Below are positions 1-15,200 of a DNA stretch of 64,000 nt, one piece after another (the first letter of the stretch is position 1; each line of letters begins with the position of its first letter). The stretch spans positions 81,800,958 through 81,864,957 of the forward strand of contig CP136069.1 in NCBI GenBank assembly GCA_032622095.1, given 5' to 3'. The translations under genes were made by a program, and so were the position numbers. The DNA is from Siphonodentalium dalli (lineage: Eukaryota > Mollusca > Scaphopoda > Gadilida > Siphonodentaliidae). Below the pieces are notes generated by a model. That model saw only the letters and a list, made by a program, of their open reading frames with translations, did no database searches and was not told the DNA's origin.

Positions 1-239
1 GGTTCCAGAAACCAGTCCAGAACAAAAAGAGAACATTGGAGAGTCAGCAACAAGCATGACGTCCGCTGTGGAAACAGATGTCATTACCATGGATACACTG
101 GAGACCTCTACTGATACTGGGCCTATACACACACTCAATCTGGTTTCTGAGCCAAGTTCCCACAGTTCATTATCTCTGTGGCTTCAGTGTACGCTGCCTA
201 AGTTAGAGTTGTCCTTCTTTGGGAAGAAAGCAGATCAAG
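1..239 (+). CDS. VPS13B: VPS13B exon 1 of window (5' end cut by window)
   Basis: The open frame starts at base 2 and enters from upstream, so no acceptor is visible. The peptide begins [15 protein letters not shown], is rich in Ser and Thr, and ends [18 protein letters not shown], an alternating pattern typical of the beta-strands that build the VPS13 groove. The donor CAAG|GTGACG follows base 239 and leaves phase 1. The frame continues for a few codons past the donor, which makes the apparent ORF longer than the exon. Confidence 0.75.
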
Positions 240-3200
240 GTGACGTTTCTTTCACAGAAAATTAATGTCATACTTCAATTTTTTCTGAAGTTTCACAAGC
301 TACTCGCATTTGATGAGTACAGGAATTCACCATTTCATTTATTCATTAATAAATGCACGATCAACAGAATGTTAGGCCAGATAAAAATAATTGTTCCTTT
401 CTTAGGGAGTTTTTATCGAAGTGATGAGGAAGGCAGATATTTATATTTATTATTTATTTGAAATATTTAAGTCAAGTACATATGGGAGTCCTGGTATCTG
501 GTTTTCTTACCCCTTGGAACCTCAATTGATCAAGGTTTTAGTCCTCAATTGAGGTTTAGAACAGGGACCAGCCTAGACCAGATTTTCAGGGTGAAGTGAC
601 TTCTCCCTGCCAAATAATAAGGTGAAGTGGTTGTGACAAAATTTAAATTGATTAGAGTCGCTATATAATGAGAATAGGAGAGATGTAATATGTAAATTAG
701 ACAATGGAAATATGGAGTCTTTAATACTTTATGTTCACATCATGACCCTAATAACAATGAATAATCCCCAAACAATTGTGAGAGATTGACAGCATTTTAA
801 ATCATAATTTTGGGAGAGTTGCAGGATTTATTTCATATTTGTTTTTATCAGCGGTTGTTTAAAAATGCCAACAATAACTGAAATGAAATCCTGAATGCAT
901 GCACACTTTTACTGTGCTCTAATAACGTTTCAGATTTTAATATGCTTTACAAATGAATTTGTTTTCAAAATTCTTCTTTGATGAGCTGTTGTCTGTCCCA
1001 TTTACATTTAATCTCCCACATCTTACATTCCGTCATCTTTTTACTTTACAGAAATGAAGATTTCCATGACCGTAGAGGACTATACAATGTCTGTTGATCT
1101 GCAGGAAATCTATTCTAAAGTTAAAGTCCTGTTGGGTGGCTTGAAGATCACCCATTACATTAAAAGGTATGCTAAAAATAGTTCATAATTACTGTTTACA
1201 ACCCTTCGTAATGATTAATCGAGATATGTTTGTACTGTGATATTATGCTCCAATACAATGCCTATTTTTGTCCTCTGTATTATGAACAATATATATAAAT
1301 AAAAACAAGATGAATTGGTTGCAAATATTGTGTCCATCACTTGCAGAATGAGGTCCCCAGAGGGTGAATTTAGAGATGCTATACCGCATAGTTGGCTAGC
1401 ATGACCAAATTTACCCTCCTGTGATCTCATTCTGATTATGCCTGATCTTCTGGGAAGTATCTATAGTCTCAAAATAACATTGTTTTTAGTTACTTTTTCC
1501 CTTCTTGGAATTTCTATATCCCCTAATTTGCAGAAGATGAAATGGGTGAACATCACCAACTTAAACTGGGGAACTTCAATCTGATCCTAGGTCTTCCATA
1601 GCAGTTGAGGCCTAAGCAGAATGAGGTTGCCAGAGGGTGAATTTGGTGATGCTAGCCCTCTGGGGACCTCATCTACAAATGACAGACATACTATTTGCAG
1701 GCTCTTTTACCAAGACATGTAGACTAGTATATAAGCATTTGTTGTATTTATCGAGCTAACGGAATGAGTCAATAGTGATACATTACTGAACCTGAACTGA
1801 ACACTAAGGATTATAAGTTGCTTTAACCCTTCCATGACTGGTGCTTCCTGAAATTTTGCGAAAACCCTGTTCCAATGCATTCTCTTATATATGTGAGTTT
1901 CCCATAGGGAGCCTCACATATAGAAGAGAATGCATTGGCCTAACAATATTTACATTGATCTTGTTAGCCAGTGCAATATATGCGAGGCTCCCTGGGAGAT
2001 TTGTATATATAAGAGAATGCACTGGCACAGGGTCTTTAATGCTGCACCAGTGCAGCTCCCGTCATGAAAGGGTTAAAGAAAAAAATTACTTTTCAGTGAT
2101 GGGATATGGACTACTGGAACGAACGAAGGTCTCATATTCACATGTGCTGATGTTCTATCTAAAGATATAAACATTGCTGCCAGTCGAAAATGGGGATCTG
2201 ATTCATCATTGTCTCATATGGCTGATAGTGGAGCCAACCAGTCCGAAGGCTCCCATTTTCTGTCACTGACGTTCACAAGTGCACTCAGCAAGAGCGTGAG
2301 AAAGAAAATGCACGCAATGAATGTGGAGATACCGTTCCTCATAGAACACTCACAGATCGATCAAAAGAGCTGGACATTTGATCAATTTATATCCGAGTTG
2401 TGTATCAGTATTAAACCATGTGATATCATTGTTCCTCTCCCAATCATATCGGATGTGATTAATTCTGTCATGTCTTGCGCATATATCCAGAAACTTCAAG
2501 GAGCAAATTCAACTGGAACGATTGATGTTGTGAAAGTTCAAAGTTCAACCAAATCCGAGGATTCTAGGAAGAATAAAGTTCTTGTTCATTCACGAACTTT
2601 CCCTTTACTATATTTTAATTGTGCAACAGTTAGAGTCTTCTTGATGGGAGATATATCAAATGATGACAGGATTACTCAAGGGGAGAGACTTAGTGTGAAA
2701 ACGACATTGGATCATGACTGTGTGGTGTTTCAAACATCGTCATTTTGCGTGTCTCCACACGCAGATAACCCTTTGCCAAGACATATGGTTGACAAGGAGG
2801 CATATCAGGCAGCGCTGCATTCGGGAATCACCACAGCACCAGGATCTCCTGTCGAGGACAGACAATATCAAGCTGTGGTTGGAGCACTGACTATGTACAC
2901 AGGTTAGTAGTGTTCCTAGTTTATTGTCCGTTACGTTTCTATTGGGGTTGAGCTTCCACCTTTTATAAGAGTTGACAAATAACATTTGAGCCAATTTCAG
3001 AACATATTAATTAAATCAATCCAAATCGTCAGTTGACAAAATTAATGCCTGATCTATTAAAATATAGCCAAATGTTCATTACTGTCCGTGGATGTTCAGT
3101 CATTGCAACCTTTGACTAAAATACAGCATTTTTAGCTCAACTTACTTTGTAAGTTTGAGCTATTGCCATGGTTCGGCGTCCGTCATCCGTGTGTGCGTTT

Positions 3201-6200
3201 GTCCGTGTGTCCGTCAACAATTTCCTTTGGCGTGGGCTACAGGTTGTACCTTTGTTCTGATCTTTATGAAATTTGTCATGAATGTTGACATTGACATGTA
3301 GATGGGAATGAGTCATTTTGGTGTCATTCGGCCAAAAAACATGGCCGCTGGCAGCCATCTTGGATTTCAAAATTCAATCCATTTGCGCTGGCTACAGGTT
3401 GTACTGTTCGTCTGATCATCATGAAATTTGTCATGGATGTTAATATTGACATGTAGATGGGTACAAGTTAGAGCTGGGACGGTTATGCGGTTAACCGGTT
3501 AACCACCAACTATGGCCGTGACCGGTCACGGATTTGCCGTGGTCGGTTAACCGTAACATCACTATTATAGTGTATGATCACTGTGATGGTCAGCTATAAC
3601 TGGCTATAAGAGGGTTAATCTGTCTCCGTCAATTAAAATGAATCCGAGATTGACGGAACAACATCAAACGCGGTGTGTCGGCTCTTTGAAGGCTACATTT
3701 AACAGCCTGCCGACGTCAAAACGAAACATAAAAGGGTCAGCACACGTGTGATCTTACAACATTGTCACATCGCATGACTCGTATTCAGTATTATTATCAG
3801 GAAGATAATTGTTTTTGTTATCAACGACTAGTTATTTCTTAGACTCCCGGCCCTTCAATCCGTCCCAGCTCTAGTACGAGTGATTTTGGGGTCGTTCGGC
3901 CAAAAAACATGGCCGCCAGCAGCCATCTTGGATTTTACTCTTTGCATGACTAAATCCTTTGGCACAGGTCAGACATTGCAATTAGCACCTTTCCTTTCCC
4001 ATATACTGTCAACCATTAAATTATTCCCCTACCTAAGTTGAGCTACAGTGTCATTGACACTTTCATTATATGCCCGTTTGAAAAAATGGTCGTATTATGT
4101 AAATGGGTTGTCTGTCCGTCCATGGATCCGTCCGTACGCTTTTGGTTTCCGGATGATAACTTTGATTGACTCGAGTGAACTGAACCAAATTTGGTATGTT
4201 AGTTTACCACACCAAAATACAGATCAAGTTCGATTATGGGTTTCGTCCGCATGATTTTGACTGAGTTATCTGGAGTTATGCCCCTTTTTTGACTTAGATT
4301 TTACCTGATTTGCGGTTTATGGATGATAACTTTAGATTGAATCATGTGAACTGAACCTAATTTGGTACATTAGTTTACCACCCCATAATACAGATCAAGT
4401 TCTAATATGGGTTTCGTCCGCATAATTTTGACTGAGTTATGCCCCTTTTTCGTCTTAGATTTTACCTGACATGCGGTTTCCAGATGATAACTTTGGATTT
4501 AATCAAGTGAACTGAACCAAATTTGGTATACAGATCAAGTTCAAATATGGGTTCTGTCTACATGCCCCACTCTACTCTAGAAACGGGCGTATTATGCCAC
4601 GCCCCGATGGCGTGCTCTTGTTATATGCTCATTTTGAAAAAAAATTGGCACGTATTATGTTATTGGTCTGTCTGTCCATCCGTCCAATCGTCCGTCTGTC
4701 TATTATTCGTTTCCAGATGATAACTTTTATAAGTTGAGACTGATTGGATTGAAATATGTTATGCGGGTTTACAAGCACAAAATACAGGTCAAGTTTGAAT
4801 TTAGGTTCCGCCCGCTTATTTTCACCAGAGTTACGTCCCTTTTTGTTTGAGTTTGCATTTAATATTCGTTCCCAGAATATAACTTTAGTAAGTCTGAACT
4901 GAATGGAATGCAATTTGGTATGTGAGTTCACTGGCCCAAAATACAGGTCAAGTTTGAATTAGGGTTCCGCAAGCCAATTTTCACCTTAGTTATGGCCCAT
5001 TGTTGAAATTACCACTGGCATATTTTGCCATGCCTTAGCAATGCTCTTGTTAACTGATATGAACACAAACACGTGGCATGTTTTTGCGAGAATTATTAGC
5101 CACCATGTGATAGGATTGTTTGGGCAACCACCCACCCGAGTTTACAATGTCATCTCATGCACTTGGATCAACATTTGATTGACTCAGATGGTCAGGTCAT
5201 GGTTTGGATTAAATTATGTTTTGTTCTATATATGAGAAATCCCTGAAAATAATTTTGATTTTTTTCTTACCTTGCATAAATATGAAAGCATGGAAGGTGC
5301 GATAAATAATAAAAGTAGTTTTCTGCTGGAATAAAGATTGTGTTCATAGATCCCTTGTCACATATAAAAGTGAATAAAATAATGCTTTTTAATTGACAAA
5401 TGTGCACAAATCACAGCCGAATAGTGTATGGTAATGTTTTAAGAATAACCGCATTTATTTTCCCACTGTCAATTTGTGGAAAAAATTTTTTTAATGACAA
5501 CTTGAGGCCACAGTTAAGAGTATCTCAGTTTACCTTGACCCTACCTTTTATAATTAATTTATTAAGTTTATGGGAGGCCAATACAATATTTTGAATAATG
5601 TTTTTTATGGTAGGTAGTGTCAGGGGAAGCATATTTTTATTTTATGGCCTGACATATTCTTAATCTCGAAACCGTGTCTCAATTATAATCTTTGATGAAC
5701 TGTTTATTTAACTGAATACAAGAGCGCTAGTGAGGTGATCTACATCATGTTATCTTCTCCATATGTAGTGCGTTAAATCGTAAATTACGGCATTAGTGAT
5801 CACGAGAACTTTGAGAAAAGTTTACATGGCATTTTTTTCTTCCACTGCATTTCAATTTTTGCTATTGATGTGTGTTGACCTCATCTATGGCCCAGCTTAA
5901 TATTCTTTATTTTTTCACAGCTTCTTGGGCCGACTTTGCAGCAACGAAGAAAGAACGAATGAACAAGACTCTACATCGTAACACACAGATTCCTGCTCTA
6001 GATTGGAATACATTCCTGAATCCTCATCAGTGAGTCCTCATTGGTATCGGTTGTGTCAGCATTGTCTTTCATAACATACTTTTATGGATACATTAGACCA
6101 AACAAAATTAATGTTCCGTTTCTGACGCTGCCCCCTAATAAAATTATGACCTGCTGGGTGCATTTTATGGCCCATTGAAAAAAATAATTATGAATCATTC

Positions 6201-9200
6201 TGCTGCTTGGCTTCACAATGTGATTTCCCCAATCTATGATGTAGATGCAGTGAATATTGTTAGCAGAATCATTGCCTTTTGTTTATCAAACAATAATTTG
6301 TCTCAAATAAAGAAGTAAATATTTACATTTGTGCCTAGTTCAGATGTTGTGTTCTCTGAAATGACACAGTCTATGTATTGGAATTTTCAACAATCCTAGT
6401 TGATTGCTACATTCTTCCAGTGGGGATAGTGTTGCTGATGGGATCACTCTCACCAAAAAAGTGTCGAAGTGTACACAGATTTTGAACATGTGCTGAAGGG
6501 TACACAGGGTTTGAAATCTCGTTCTAAATGACTTTTAGTTTTCATGTCTGCCATGATTTCTGTTAGAGAATAATTGTATATGTTCCAAGGAAAACTAAAA
6601 TGAACTGAAAACCAACTGTTGATGGGTGCCAGACTTCCAGGAACACAGTTAAAGTAACTGCATTAGTGTCGATCACAAACCATGTGTACCCTTCAGCACT
6701 TATTTTGGTGAGAGTGACCCCTTCAATGATAGTGTTTGGGTACTAACTTAGAAGTGTTATGTATATGCTGAAATATGCTGAAAAGTAATTTTTCACACCA
6801 ACAATGTTTTTAGCTCATCTGATAAAATCTCCAGTGGATCTATAGTCATCACTCTTCGTCCATCATCCGTCCATCCATCTGTCTGTCTGTCATCATTTCT
6901 TCTTCAAACCGATATACCAAATGGGCTTCTGTTTGGTGTAGATTATCCTCAAGTGAAAGGGATTCAGATTTGTTCAAATGGGTTCACCAGGTCAAATAAG
7001 TGCGGAGCCAGAGACGTAACTCTTTCGTAGATGACATTAAAAGTATTGCCTTTAATTCTCTGTCTGGTTATGTTGTGGTTAAACTATTAAAGGAAACATG
7101 TCACAATACTGATTTGTACCAAACCATTAACTATATTAAAACTCAAAACCTCTCTTGCAGGAAAGGCCCTGAAGAAATAAAAGTTATCCCATTTGCATCC
7201 AATGTGAATATATGCTTGACAATGGCACCTGCAATAGTTTACGGAGACCAAAAGGGACATCATGTAAGTGTTTATTTAATATACAGTAATGCCCTAAATA
7301 ATTGACTGCTTGACCACAGCAGAATTATTGGTAATTTTTCAGGAGTTAGTCGGAAATATGGCTTGATACCTCACTGAGAGCTTTCCGAAGAATGGCAACA
7401 AGCCATATTTCTAACTAAATCATGAAAATTACAGCCGGAAAAAATGACATGAAACACAAAAACAGTCTAGATCTATGAGCATCTGAACATATGTAGGGGA
7501 CAAATTTGACCACCCATAATCACTCACAATTCAAAAAGCTTTTATTGTTGACAACACAGCAGCACCAATATGGGAAAAATGTAGATGCTTGTAACTTGAG
7601 TCGGGAGAATTCAGCTAGCCGATCTCGTACTTTCTCAAAAAAAAATTGTGTGCTGTTACATGTGCCGGCCAACTAGATAAAATGGCATAACTCAGCTCAT
7701 GTAGAAGTAATCTGTAAGAAACTAACATGATTCATTTTGACTTAACATGACATCTGGTAATATAATGTGCGTGATGTTTAGTCACAACCCGTGTCACATC
7801 ATAACATGGTGATTGACAGCTAATTTTGTGCATGTCAAACTGAGTTGTCCTGTCTTCTATTGTTAACAACACAGCAGCACCGTATTGGGAAAAATGTAGA
7901 TGCCACTCCCCTAATTACATAAATGCCATCATGGTTGATATATCAGCACGACTGAGTTGTCCCGGCAACTCGATTTGCAACACTTATGCCAATGCATTCT
8001 CTTATATATGCGAGTAACTAACAATAGTTACCTTGACCTTGTAAGCCAGTGCATTTTCTTATATATGCTCTGGCACAGGATCCTTAATGCTGCACCAGCG
8101 CAGCTCCTGCGTGAAAGAGTTAAAGGGACGGGCGGCCTTCGTTGTAGGTTATAATTTAGAAATAACATTTATCAAAATTGATAATTTCCTCAAGAATATA
8201 CTAATAGTATAGCATGATGATGACACGCATTGTATGTCAATTGTAAATCCCCTAATTTGGTGCATCTACAACTTACAACTCACAATACTATCATATAGTA
8301 AATTCCTTATTTGGTATGTATTACCATATATAGGTTAGGAGAAAATACTAACTGGATTGAAAAATATTCATCTCTTTGCAAGAACAATTGTATTATGTAC
8401 ACGTTTTCTGTCTGAATCATGAAGTAACGTGGATTAGCTGGATTTTGAACTGAAGTGGGTAGAATGGGTCGATTAAAATAAAATTTGGTGTGATTTGAAT
8501 GTGATTGTTGATGGCGCCAATAATTTTATCTTAGCCTCCCACAGTGCAACGGAACATTTTCATTGGACTATGCAGTTCCAAGTGTTTGTCTATAAACATA
8601 TGATTCTGTAATGTTTTTGATGTTTGTTTACACGTATAACAAAGCATACAAACGTGACAATAACATGCAATGTATGCGATATTTATGATTAGTATAAGAA
8701 CAACATCTGTCTATTTATATATACTATTCTTTCTGTTTATGCCTGTTTTAGCAGATGTGACTATTTTAACAGCTATACCCGCCACGAAGGCCACCCATAT
8801 CTTTAATAAATTGTCATGTCTTCCGAAAGGATACAATGATGTTCTTGAAGTTCAATAATAGTTGAATGATAAATTCTTCAAGAGAGTGCATGGATGAAAA
8901 GTAAAATATCAGTTTTAAGTAGTGAAATAAGTACATAACATGTCTTTAAATTTTTACAACAATGATTAGTTTGTCAGTGTGGTCATTTCCGTTTCATTCT
9001 TTTTCAGCAGCGACTTGTGTGTGGCCATTCTCTGGAGATGAATGCTACAACAGACATGAATTTCTACATGAGTCAGAATCAAATCCATTTACTGACTCAG
9101 ATAACAAAGCAACTAACATTACCAGCAAAACTGTCAAATTTGGAATCAGAAAAGTTGTCAACAGAGCCCATAAAAAAGGCAGGAGACTGTGGCTTGGACA

Positions 9201-12200
9201 GCAACACTTCGTCCTCAATTGACGTCGAACCTTTAAAAGTGCAGCAAGAGAAGCAAACAGGAAGCAGTGCATATACACCGTTTGATATGCTGCTTACAGC
9301 TGGGAGAATCTCGCTGACTATTTACGATCACAAGCAGCCTGATGGAGATACACACAATGACAGGATTGCAGGCATTATTCGGCCACATACTGCCGATAGC
9401 GGGTTTGACGAGACAAAAAGTAGCGACTCAAGCATGCAACCTTCGGAGAGTGACAGCTGCGATTGTTGTGCTCAGATACTGCCGTATGTGTATGTCTACA
9501 TTTCCCAGCCACACACTTTGTTACAGTGCTATAAGGACTCGCAGAAATGTGAGATGTCCTGCTACGATCTGCTGGTTAAAGGAGCTCCTACAAATTATAC
9601 TGCAAAGGGTAAGATTAGAAATTCAACTATATATTTTTTTATCACTAAAATCACCCTTTGGGGGCTCATTCTGCTTAGATCTCATCTTCACTTCAACAAC
9701 TTCTTTAGAAAGTTTCTTCTTTTTTGCTTACATCTCTCATCAATCGTCACCAAACTTCATATGGATCTTCGGGGTGACCTCCATCATTTTTATCAAATTT
9801 GAATCCATTGGCACACCTTGCAGCCCGCATTTGGAGAATTGTTTTGAAAATTTACAGTCATGTTTAGGAACACTTCTTGATTGGATATGATAAATTTTCA
9901 ATGAAAAACATGGCCACCCGCCAGCAGCCAATTTTACCTTTGCATGACTGAATCCTTTGCACACCCGACAGATCACACCCCCTCATCCGATCATCACCAC
10001 ACTTCATATGGATCTTTTGGGTGACCACTATTTGGGATCCGTATTTTCCATTGAAAACATGGCCGCCAGCGGCAATCTTGGATTTTACTCTTTGCATGAC
10101 TAAATCCTTTGGCACACCCTACAGGCCACTCGTCACATCATCAGCAGACTTCAAATAGTTTTATTTCTAAAGCTTTTATTAATTAATGCCAACGTCCATG
10201 GTATAATCTGACTAAAGCATTAAACTTGACAAGTGGGGAAGCACATGTTAGCAACGCCTGTGGGTGCGGTCATTTATTTACGGAAGCGGTCTCTCCCAAA
10301 AGTGCAACCCATTGCCAAAAATGAACTTCCGAAGCACCTAGTACATAATCTGATAATGTCGTAATTGTATCTGAATAGCGGGATGGCAGTCTTGTACTAA
10401 TTTATAAACTTATGGAACTTGAATGGTGTAATTATTTCTGATACTAGCGATAATGAGTTTCGATGGTTAGATATATAATCCCCCGATAATCCTGGCGAAT
10501 ATAGGCAACTTCAATGTGAACAATTTCTTTGATCAGAAAAGGATTTTAATAATTTTTTTGCAAAGAAGTCAAATTTCCACCGGTAACTCTCAGTTTGATT
10601 AAATTTTGAAGGTGACTTTGTTTTCGCCTCGCGGACATCCATGGACGTTTTATAACCGTACATATGTTAGTTAATTATTAATGACCCAAGCTTGGATTGT
10701 TATAGGAAATGGTCATACATGTGACAATACAGATAATTTCAATACCGTTCGAGCAGGTCACTTGCAGTGGAATGTTGTGTGTTTTGTACAGAAGTATTTA
10801 ATTTCTGCTGTGTACCTGGGTTCTGGATGATTCATGTCTGGATGTTTTGTACCAAGATTATTTGCATGGCTCATACCAAGGAATATCATTTTCTGTGTTG
10901 TTACTCGCAACTTTCACTCTGTAGATTAACTCAGGACAATGTCTGCATTCAAGTTGTTAACTGATGAGTATATACGCTTATGAGTATTTACCTGATCATT
11001 CAAAAGTTTTTTTTTCTTAAACCATAAATAACTTGGTCATTCTATATGCCTCACATATTATCATATTTCATTCTAGTGGAAAGTTCGAAGCTGATTCCTG
11101 ATTACTCAGACTTCAGTATCAGCTGGCTCGAGACGAAACCAGGAACGGAAGACCCTAAGACAGGAATCCTGCCAAGTCTGTATACCCTACAGATCACTGA
11201 CTTCATCACTCAACCTGGTGAGACATCAAATATGTTTAGATTAGAGAACTTGAACTTTGCAATTCAAAAATCTTAACCCTTCCATGACTAGAGCTTCCTG
11301 AAATTTTGTGAAAACCCTGTGCCAATGCATTCTCATATATATGTGAGTCACCTTTTGGGATGCTTGAATGTAAAAGAGAATACATTGGCCTTACAATATT
11401 TACCTTTACATTGTAAACCAGTGCATTTTTTTATAAATGCGAGGCTCCCTATGGGAGACTCACATATATATAAGAGAATGCACTGGTACATGATTTTTAA
11501 TGCTGCACCAGCACAGCTCCAGTCATGAAGTTTTAAATAAGATATAACTCACTAAATTTGTTGCTGGAAGATATCATCCCATAGTGAGACAGCTATGTTC
11601 TATTTCCGTATGATGTGTCAATCTCTACCAGAGCACACCAGTCATACCCTGCATTCTGACTCTGTCACCGGCTTGGTACTGGACTGTGGTTTTCTATATT
11701 TAGCATGGGGGTTTCCAACCAAAATGGCAAAACCGATCGCGCCAAAGTCAAATTTCCTATGGGCCTTGAGAACAATTCCGGGCAATTTCCCACAATAAAA
11801 ACTTATAGATTGAATGGAGAATTAGAGTAGTAGTTTTTTTGGATGATTTTTTAGACTTTTGTGTTGATAAAATAAATCGGAGAACTGAATCACACCATTT
11901 CACAATATTGTTTTTTAGTTCTAGTGGGACTTTCCAAACTTAAGGTATGAAATTACACATTTAAAAAAATTATTTTGTGCGTTTAATAAGGGCAACATGT
12001 TGCTCTGTTCACTCAATATATATCTTAATGTCACGGATCCACCAAACTGGAACTGATACTGAATGGAACTGATAAAATTCCAAATTTCGCTGTTTCATTA
12101 TGTGATCAGGACCAACTAGAAAGCTACCTAAATAAGTTCTAATGTACTAAAAACTAAAAATAGGACTACATGTGGCTAAATTTCAAACACTGAATGAATG

Positions 12201-15200
12201 TTTGTCTTAAAGTTTAATGTTTATCTTCAGTTAAATTGGAATTAATTCCGAAAATGCTTAATTATGTTTCAGAAGTGTAGTGTCTAGTTACACTTCCAGT
12301 CTTGTCGGAACATGGATCTTATTTATACCAATTTGATCAAATTTACTGTATAGATCTAAAAACCACATGTTTGATTCTGCCTAGTTATGTCACAATTACA
12401 TTGTCAATTTTTTTTTTTATTGTCATGCTATTCCAATAGTAACCTATCGTGTAACCTTTCAGTTTGTCAAAAATAAAAAACAGTTAATTGTGATTCCTTG
12501 AATAATCTACTTATATTACCATATATAATTATCTACTTATATTACCATATATAAGTTCAGAATTTGGGCTTAACTCTTTCACCAATTTCTACAATGGCAC
12601 CACTAATCTAATTTACATATCACTAGTGCTTGCCTTAGTGCTCAAGCACTTATTTTTAATGATTTGTGAGCACTAAGGTTGAAATAATAATAATAATAAT
12701 ATGAGGGTAAAATGTCCCAGACCCCAGATTTACAGGACTTAATTAGGAATTTGTTTGTCTTTAACGCTAAGCCTAAATACTAATGTTTAGAGGGATCGTG
12801 GGTTTGGCAAACCATATATTGCCGTGATCAGCAGTGAATTTATATTCACATGAGGGTCATAGATGACCGTCGGGTGCCGAACTTCCTTGACAACGGTTGC
12901 TAGGGAAACACCCGTCATTGAAAAACACTAGATTTTGATAACATTTCTACAATGGCATGCACTCATACAATGCTGGCTATTTTTTTCTTGTGCACACACT
13001 GGTGATCACCCTATGGTCAAATTTGAAGAAGTGATTTCACCTTGTTTATCAGGCAAATGTTGGCTTGAGGAAGGGAAAGTTCTGTCAATCACAGTCCAAA
13101 ATCGATCCAAAAACGAAAATAGGCAATGCAAAAATCAATCACCCAGTGATCATATTCAGTGACTGATAAATAATTGATTATATTGACCAAAATCACTCTA
13201 ATCGATCTAATTATATCTCACAATCAAAACAAATGAACTTCACACACTAGAAGTCCTTTTATTGACGAACTTAGAACACAAACTTCCTCAAAACGAAATC
13301 AATTGAAACTGAATTCACTCCCTTTGTGCTATCTATTTATAACTTTGGGAATTCCAGTATAATGAGTGTGTACTTGTTGACGCTTTCTGCTTCAATATTG
13401 CATTCGTTTTCAGGGGTATTAGGCCTAATTGTCCGTGTAAAAGGTGTATGATACTCACAACTATAACACTTTAGACAACATTCTTGCCAAATATATGAGA
13501 TTTTATTTTAAAATATACTGCCGGACATAATTTCAGGCTAAAAATGAAAATGGTCGGACATTTGGCGATATGTATCGGAAAATGTCCGTGTCCGACCGAC
13601 CGCTTAATTCAGACATGCTTCCAATGGAATTCAGATATAATATTTTAGTTTTCTATGGCAGGGACACATAGCAGGGACACATAGAGGGATCCCCAGAGGG
13701 ACCTATATGAATTGTGGGAGCTATTACATTATGTAGCCGAGACACAGTTCATTTAAAAAACGGATAAACAGGCGAAAGCTTATGCCCGCTATAGCGGGCA
13801 GCGGGGTAGAACGTACATGACGTCGTGCCCGCTATAGCGGGCAGCAGGGGTGAAAGAGTTAAGTTATGGGCTGATTTACCAACATTAGATATTTGTAGTT
13901 GGTTGCATGGAATGAGATCTTCCCCCGGCAGCTATAGGGATCCTAGTTCCTCAACCCCTTGCAGAAACCCTGCAATTTGGAAGACCATGTCTCTTTTGTC
14001 CACACCAGCTTGGGATATTGTCTTTAAGATGCTGATCCAACTGATCCATCTAAAGATGTTTGTTAAAGGGACCTAAGCAAACCTTGAAATATGGTGTCTG
14101 TCATTTGCAGAATGAGGTCCACAGAAGGTAAATTTAGTGGTGCTATCCCATACAGCAGGCTAGCATCACAAAATTCACCCTCTGGGAACCTCATTCTGCT
14201 TAGGCCTCAACTGCTATGGGAGACATAAGATTAGATTGAAATCCCCAGTTGAAGTTTTGATGTTCACCCATTAGTCACCTTGATGATGCATTTTATCTTT
14301 TGCAAATTTAGGGGATAATGAAACTTCCCAGAAGGGAAAAAGTAACTAAAAACAATGTTAATTTGAGACAATTGATACTTCCCAGAAGATGAGGTTTAAG
14401 CAGAATGAGGTCCCCAAAGGGTAAATTTGGTTATGCTAGTCAGCTGTGCGGGATAGCAAGAACCAAATTCACCCTTTGGGGACCTCACTCTGCAAATGAC
14501 AGACACCTATTTGCAGGCTTGGACCCAAGGCACTCAAAGTGGGTACAGGTAAATGTGCAAAAAATATAAAAGTCTGTAAAAACATTCACCACTTAGAACA
14601 TGGAGAAATAGATAGACTTTGTTCTGATCTCCATTATCGATATTACAGAGATTTGTCAACAAATATCGCCAATCACATAGAAAGTTTAAGTATTTTAGCC
14701 TTTCAGAATTATTTACTATGCTCTGACGCCTGCAGGGACCAGCCGAGAGGGCGACGTGGGCGAAGAAGTCTCCCTATTCTTGCTCACTTCGCCCTAATTT
14801 TGCAGCCGGGCGAAGTTTAAGTCTCCCTGAAATTTCCGAAGTTTACCTAAGAAAATCGGCAAAATATTCACCCACTATTTACTGCCAACATTGATTGAAC
14901 CCAGTTATCCATTGACACTGTTGTAGATAACACTATAGTTACTATTAACAGCTGTATTAATCCGATTTGGGAGCACATTCACACCTGAGTGTTGATTGCA
15001 GACAGCTGTGAATACATCGTCAGGTGTCCAGTGACTTGTGATTTTGAGATTATCACACCTGAAGATTACAACTCTACACCTTACATCAGATCATCACCCC
15101 TTTGTAAAATTATGTAAAGGCCAGATTAGCTTTGAAAACAAATTCATTTTTGCAACATAGTAATATCTGTACCCATGTTAGGGGCTTTTAATGAGTGAAA

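Noticed and set aside
2209-2907. Separate gene starting at 2209
   Set aside because: The apparent start is TTG. The same frame continues upstream to a splice acceptor at 2096 and matches VPS13B, so it is an internal exon.
3137-3370. Small antisense gene with [12 protein letters not shown]
   Set aside because: It is the reverse of the ATGGCCGC dispersed repeat; other copies have stops and shifts.
7264-9007. Introner (intron created by an element)
   Set aside because: The family D element starts 18 bp inside the intron and covers only a small part of it. It does not carry both splice sites.
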